From positions 1 through 64,000 of the forward strand of contig ONNV01000013.1 in the NCBI GenBank assembly GCA_900319225.1: DNA of 64,000 nt. The letters are read 5' to 3'. Positions 62,313 to 64,000 of this stretch are shown piece by piece (position 1 is the first letter of the stretch; each line of letters starts with the position of its first letter). The notes beneath the pieces were generated by a model. It did not search any database and was not told where the DNA came from. It worked only from the letters and a program-made list of their open reading frames with translations. This DNA is from an uncultured Prevotellaceae bacterium (GTDB lineage: Bacteria > Bacteroidota > Bacteroidia > Bacteroidales > Bacteroidaceae). The translations under genes and the position numbers were made by a program.

Positions 62313-63056
62313 TTAGCTGTTTTTCCATTCGAATCTGACTCGTGCTAATTCCCTCCCATCTTCTACCGCTATTACACTGTGAAGGGAGGTATCCCCATCC
62401 ATCTGGGTGCGGACCAGAATCTTTTCACCAAACAGGCCTTCTTTCTTGAAATTGATATCCAGGCGGGCGGGTTCGTGACCCATGCGGTACTCAGGGACAA
62501 GGCTCTCGCTTGCCCAGAGTGAGTAGATAGCGTTGTTTACGTGGTCATTACGGTCTATATCGTCATAACGTACCAGGAAACGCTCGGTGTAGTCCTCACG
62601 CTCCACCTCAGGGAGCTTGCGGAATCGGTTATCGGCAATGACCTTCTCACGGACCGGCTCATACTCGGGCAGATGACGGCGTACCGGAACCGGACGGCGT
62701 GACGCAAAGTCAATTATGATCCACTGGCTGCAGGCACGTATGATACGCTCCCCGCTGGCACTCCACACCTCGAATTCACGCTCGGTATAGAGAGGCAGCT
62801 CATCGCTGGGCCAGCTTACCACCGTAATCTCCTCCTGCAGATGCGGCATACGGTCTATCTCCACGTTCATGGCAATCAGCACCCAGGCCTTGCCAACGGT
62901 ACGCAGGTAGTCATACCCTATCCCGATGCTGTTGGCGCTGTCATCGGCTATATCCTGGAACATATTGAGCAGAGTGAGCAGACGCAGAGTGTCCTTGCGG
63001 TCGCACTCAAAACTCTTGATAGTATATTTGTGTGTCAGTTTTTCAACCTTAACCAT
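62313..63056 (-). CDS. Acyl-ACP thioesterase
   Basis: A 247-residue FatA/FatB-like enzyme releasing fatty acids from acyl carrier protein. It has two hotdog repeats; the catalytic block is in the second, DIDRNDHVNNAIY (Asp/Asn-x-His with following Asn), and the first holds NMFQDIADDSANSIGIGYDYL and the AWVLIAMNVEIDRMP strand. It starts from a promoter with TTTG, 19 bases and TAATTTCG. Its product, free fatty acid, could feed the ligase/acyltransferase pair nearby. The last codons end directly at repeat copy C. Confidence 0.9.
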   Translation of the reverse strand: MVKVEKLTHKYTIKSFECDRKDTLRLLTLLNMFQDIADDSANSIGIGYDYLRTVGKAWVLIAMNVEIDRMPHLQEEITVVSWPSDELPLYTEREFEVWSASGERIIRACSQWIIIDFASRRPVPVRRHLPEYEPVREKVIADNRFRKLPEVEREDYTERFLVRYDDIDRNDHVNNAIYSLWASESLVPEYRMGHEPARLDINFKKEGLFGEKILVRTQMDGDTSLHSVIAVEDGRELARVRFEWKNS

Positions 63057-63068
63057 AGAACTACTTGA

Positions 63069-63109
63069 TTTGTTGCCGCGAAATTAATAAAAAATACTAC
63101 CTTCGCAAA
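63069..63109. promoter_or_regulatory. Overlapping divergent promoters
   Basis: On minus: TTTG (63109-63106), 19 bases, TAATTTCG (63086-63079) for the thioesterase. On plus: TTG (63073-63075), 22 bases, TACCTTCG (63098-63105) for the methyltransferase. Both -7 boxes are the TTCG variant. Confidence 0.45.
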
Positions 63110-63133
63110 CTGTCAAACCAAGCATAAAACAAG

Positions 63134-63913
63134 ATGCAGACCAGACATCGGGACCACAAACAGTATTTTGACGAGCTTGCCGTTACAAGCCAGAAATATT
63201 TCCTGCCGTATATTGAGCGTTTCTTTAAGATTGACAGCCAGTTACGAATCATAGAGATAGGCTGCGGCGAGGGCGGAAACCTGCTCCCGTTTGCCCGTAT
63301 GGGATGTGACGTGACCGGCGTGGATATAGCTGAGGGTAAGATCAAGTCTGCCATCACCTATTTTGAGCAGGAGGGCTCACAGGCCCGTTTCATTGCGTCC
63401 GATGTATTCAAACTCAAGGAGTTGGAGCACCAGTTTGACCTTATCATATGCCATGACGTGATAGAGCATATCACTGACAAGAAGGGATTCATTTCCAAAT
63501 GCCAGATGCTGCTCAAGCCCCAAGGCCTTATGTTCATGTCATTCCCCGCATGGCAGATGCCGTTCGGCGGTCACCAGCAGATATGCCAGAGCAAGCTGCT
63601 GTCACACCTGCCATGGTTCCACCTGCTGCCCAGATTCATGTACAAGGGACTGCTCAAGCTGTTCCATGAGCGTGAATCGGCCATAAATGAGCTGCTTGAC
63701 ATAAAACAGTGCAAATGTCCCATAGAGAGGTTTGAGAGAGTAATCAAGGATAGCCCGTTCCAGAAACTGGACCGCATGTTCTGGTTCATCAACCCCCATT
63801 ATGAGACCAAGTTCCACCTTAAACCACGCAGACTGTGGCGCTGGGTAGGAGTGATTCCATGGGTAAGGAATTTCTTTACCACATCCAGTTTCTACATGCT
63901 CAAGCTTAAATAA
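63134..63913 (+). CDS. SAM-dependent class I methyltransferase
   Basis: A 259-residue protein with motif I IIEIGCGEGGNLLPFA, the acidic GVDIAE that binds the SAM ribose, SDVF for the adenine, and ICHDVIEHITDK as motif III/IV. The C-terminal about 100 residues (from PAWQMPFGGHQQICQSK) resemble those of UbiE/glycan-biosynthesis methyltransferases, but the substrate is unknown. It is divergent from the acyl-ACP thioesterase and convergent with a gene cut at the window end. Confidence 0.87.
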   Translation: MQTRHRDHKQYFDELAVTSQKYFLPYIERFFKIDSQLRIIEIGCGEGGNLLPFARMGCDVTGVDIAEGKIKSAITYFEQEGSQARFIASDVFKLKELEHQFDLIICHDVIEHITDKKGFISKCQMLLKPQGLMFMSFPAWQMPFGGHQQICQSKLLSHLPWFHLLPRFMYKGLLKLFHERESAINELLDIKQCKCPIERFERVIKDSPFQKLDRMFWFINPHYETKFHLKPRRLWRWVGVIPWVRNFFTTSSFYMLKLK

Positions 63914-63918
63914 CTGAG

Positions 63919-64000
63919 TCAGTTACCGGTATGCTCCAGGCTGTTGCAGTGTGAGCAGCCCGGCATATAAAACACCCATCCGTCAGAGCAAAGCATCACA
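63919..64000 (-). CDS. C-terminus of a gene running off the window end
   Basis: An open minus-strand frame runs from the window edge to a TGA at 63921-63919, giving about 26 residues that end FYMPGCSHCNSLEHTGN. The CxxC and mixed composition look protein-like. It converges on the methyltransferase five bases away. Family not recognisable. Confidence 0.45.
   Translation of the reverse strand, partial: VMLCSDGWVFYMPGCSHCNSLEHTGN

Overview
The window reads as a chromosomal segment of a carbohydrate-degrading gut- or rumen-type Bacteroidales bacterium (Bacteroides/Prevotella-like). The evidence is Bacteroidota -7 promoter boxes (TAnnTTTG) in front of many genes, the near absence of Shine-Dalgarno sequences, many lipoproteins with a short signal ending in a Cys, a TonB receptor with an N-terminal carboxypeptidase-D-like domain, a one-protein hybrid two-component regulator (HTCS), and xylan-active enzymes. 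All functions below are read from motifs and context; no database search was run.

Layout. 1-5.9 kb: cut gene end, aspS (-), then a lipoprotein and a large AsmA-like protein (+). 5.9-8.1 kb: secreted SGNH hydrolase and GH10 xylanase with a Gly/Gln-rich insert. 8.1-13.9 kb (-): UmuC/UmuD-type polymerase V pair, Na/Pi cotransporter, PhnP-like phosphodiesterase, murB. 13.9-17 kb (+): pheS, nth, cysteine desulfidase family protein. 17.1-33.6 kb (+): the most unusual region, made of a TonB receptor, a DUF4876-like lipoprotein, a DUF6850-like outer-membrane protein, four tandem paralogous lipoproteins with a gingipain/caspase-like (clan CD) His-Gly and Asp-Ala/Gly-Cys arrangement plus HEAT-like C-termini, a papain-family peptidase and a short HmuY-like lipoprotein. 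33.6-40.2 kb (+): cysE, pgk, a TPR protein, a GH43-type enzyme. 40.2-45.6 kb: tRNA-Ser(UGA) followed by an inverted copy of its own 3' half, DUF389 protein, mutS2, nfo. 46-56.7 kb: HTCS sensor/regulator (-), divergent SGNH esterase and CotH-like protein (+), a Gly-rich protein and a GH115 alpha-glucuronidase (-). 56.8-59.2 kb (-): three-gene sulfide-dependent homocysteine synthesis operon. 59.3-63.9 kb: acyltransferase, acyl-CoA/ACP ligase, hotdog thioesterase (+), acyl-ACP thioesterase (-), methyltransferase (+), and a cut gene end (-).

How the genes work together. GH10, GH43, GH115 and SGNH esterases form a plausible glucuronoxylan toolkit, with the HTCS as likely regulator of the neighbouring group; no SusC/SusD pair is present. 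The 21.4-33.6 kb genes overlap or abut nearly end to end and look like one translationally coupled operon for surface or periplasmic proteolysis linked to TonB uptake, possibly haem, as the HmuY-like product suggests. Cysteine/serine sulfur genes (cysE, desulfidase, homocysteine operon) recur through the window without being one operon.

Non-coding structure. A structured intergenic repeat occurs three times (11.8-12.1, 45.8-46.1, 62.1-62.3 kb). Each copy abuts a stop codon, and its hairpin arms change between copies while staying paired. Together with the four-peptidase array this is the main candidate for undescribed biology here.
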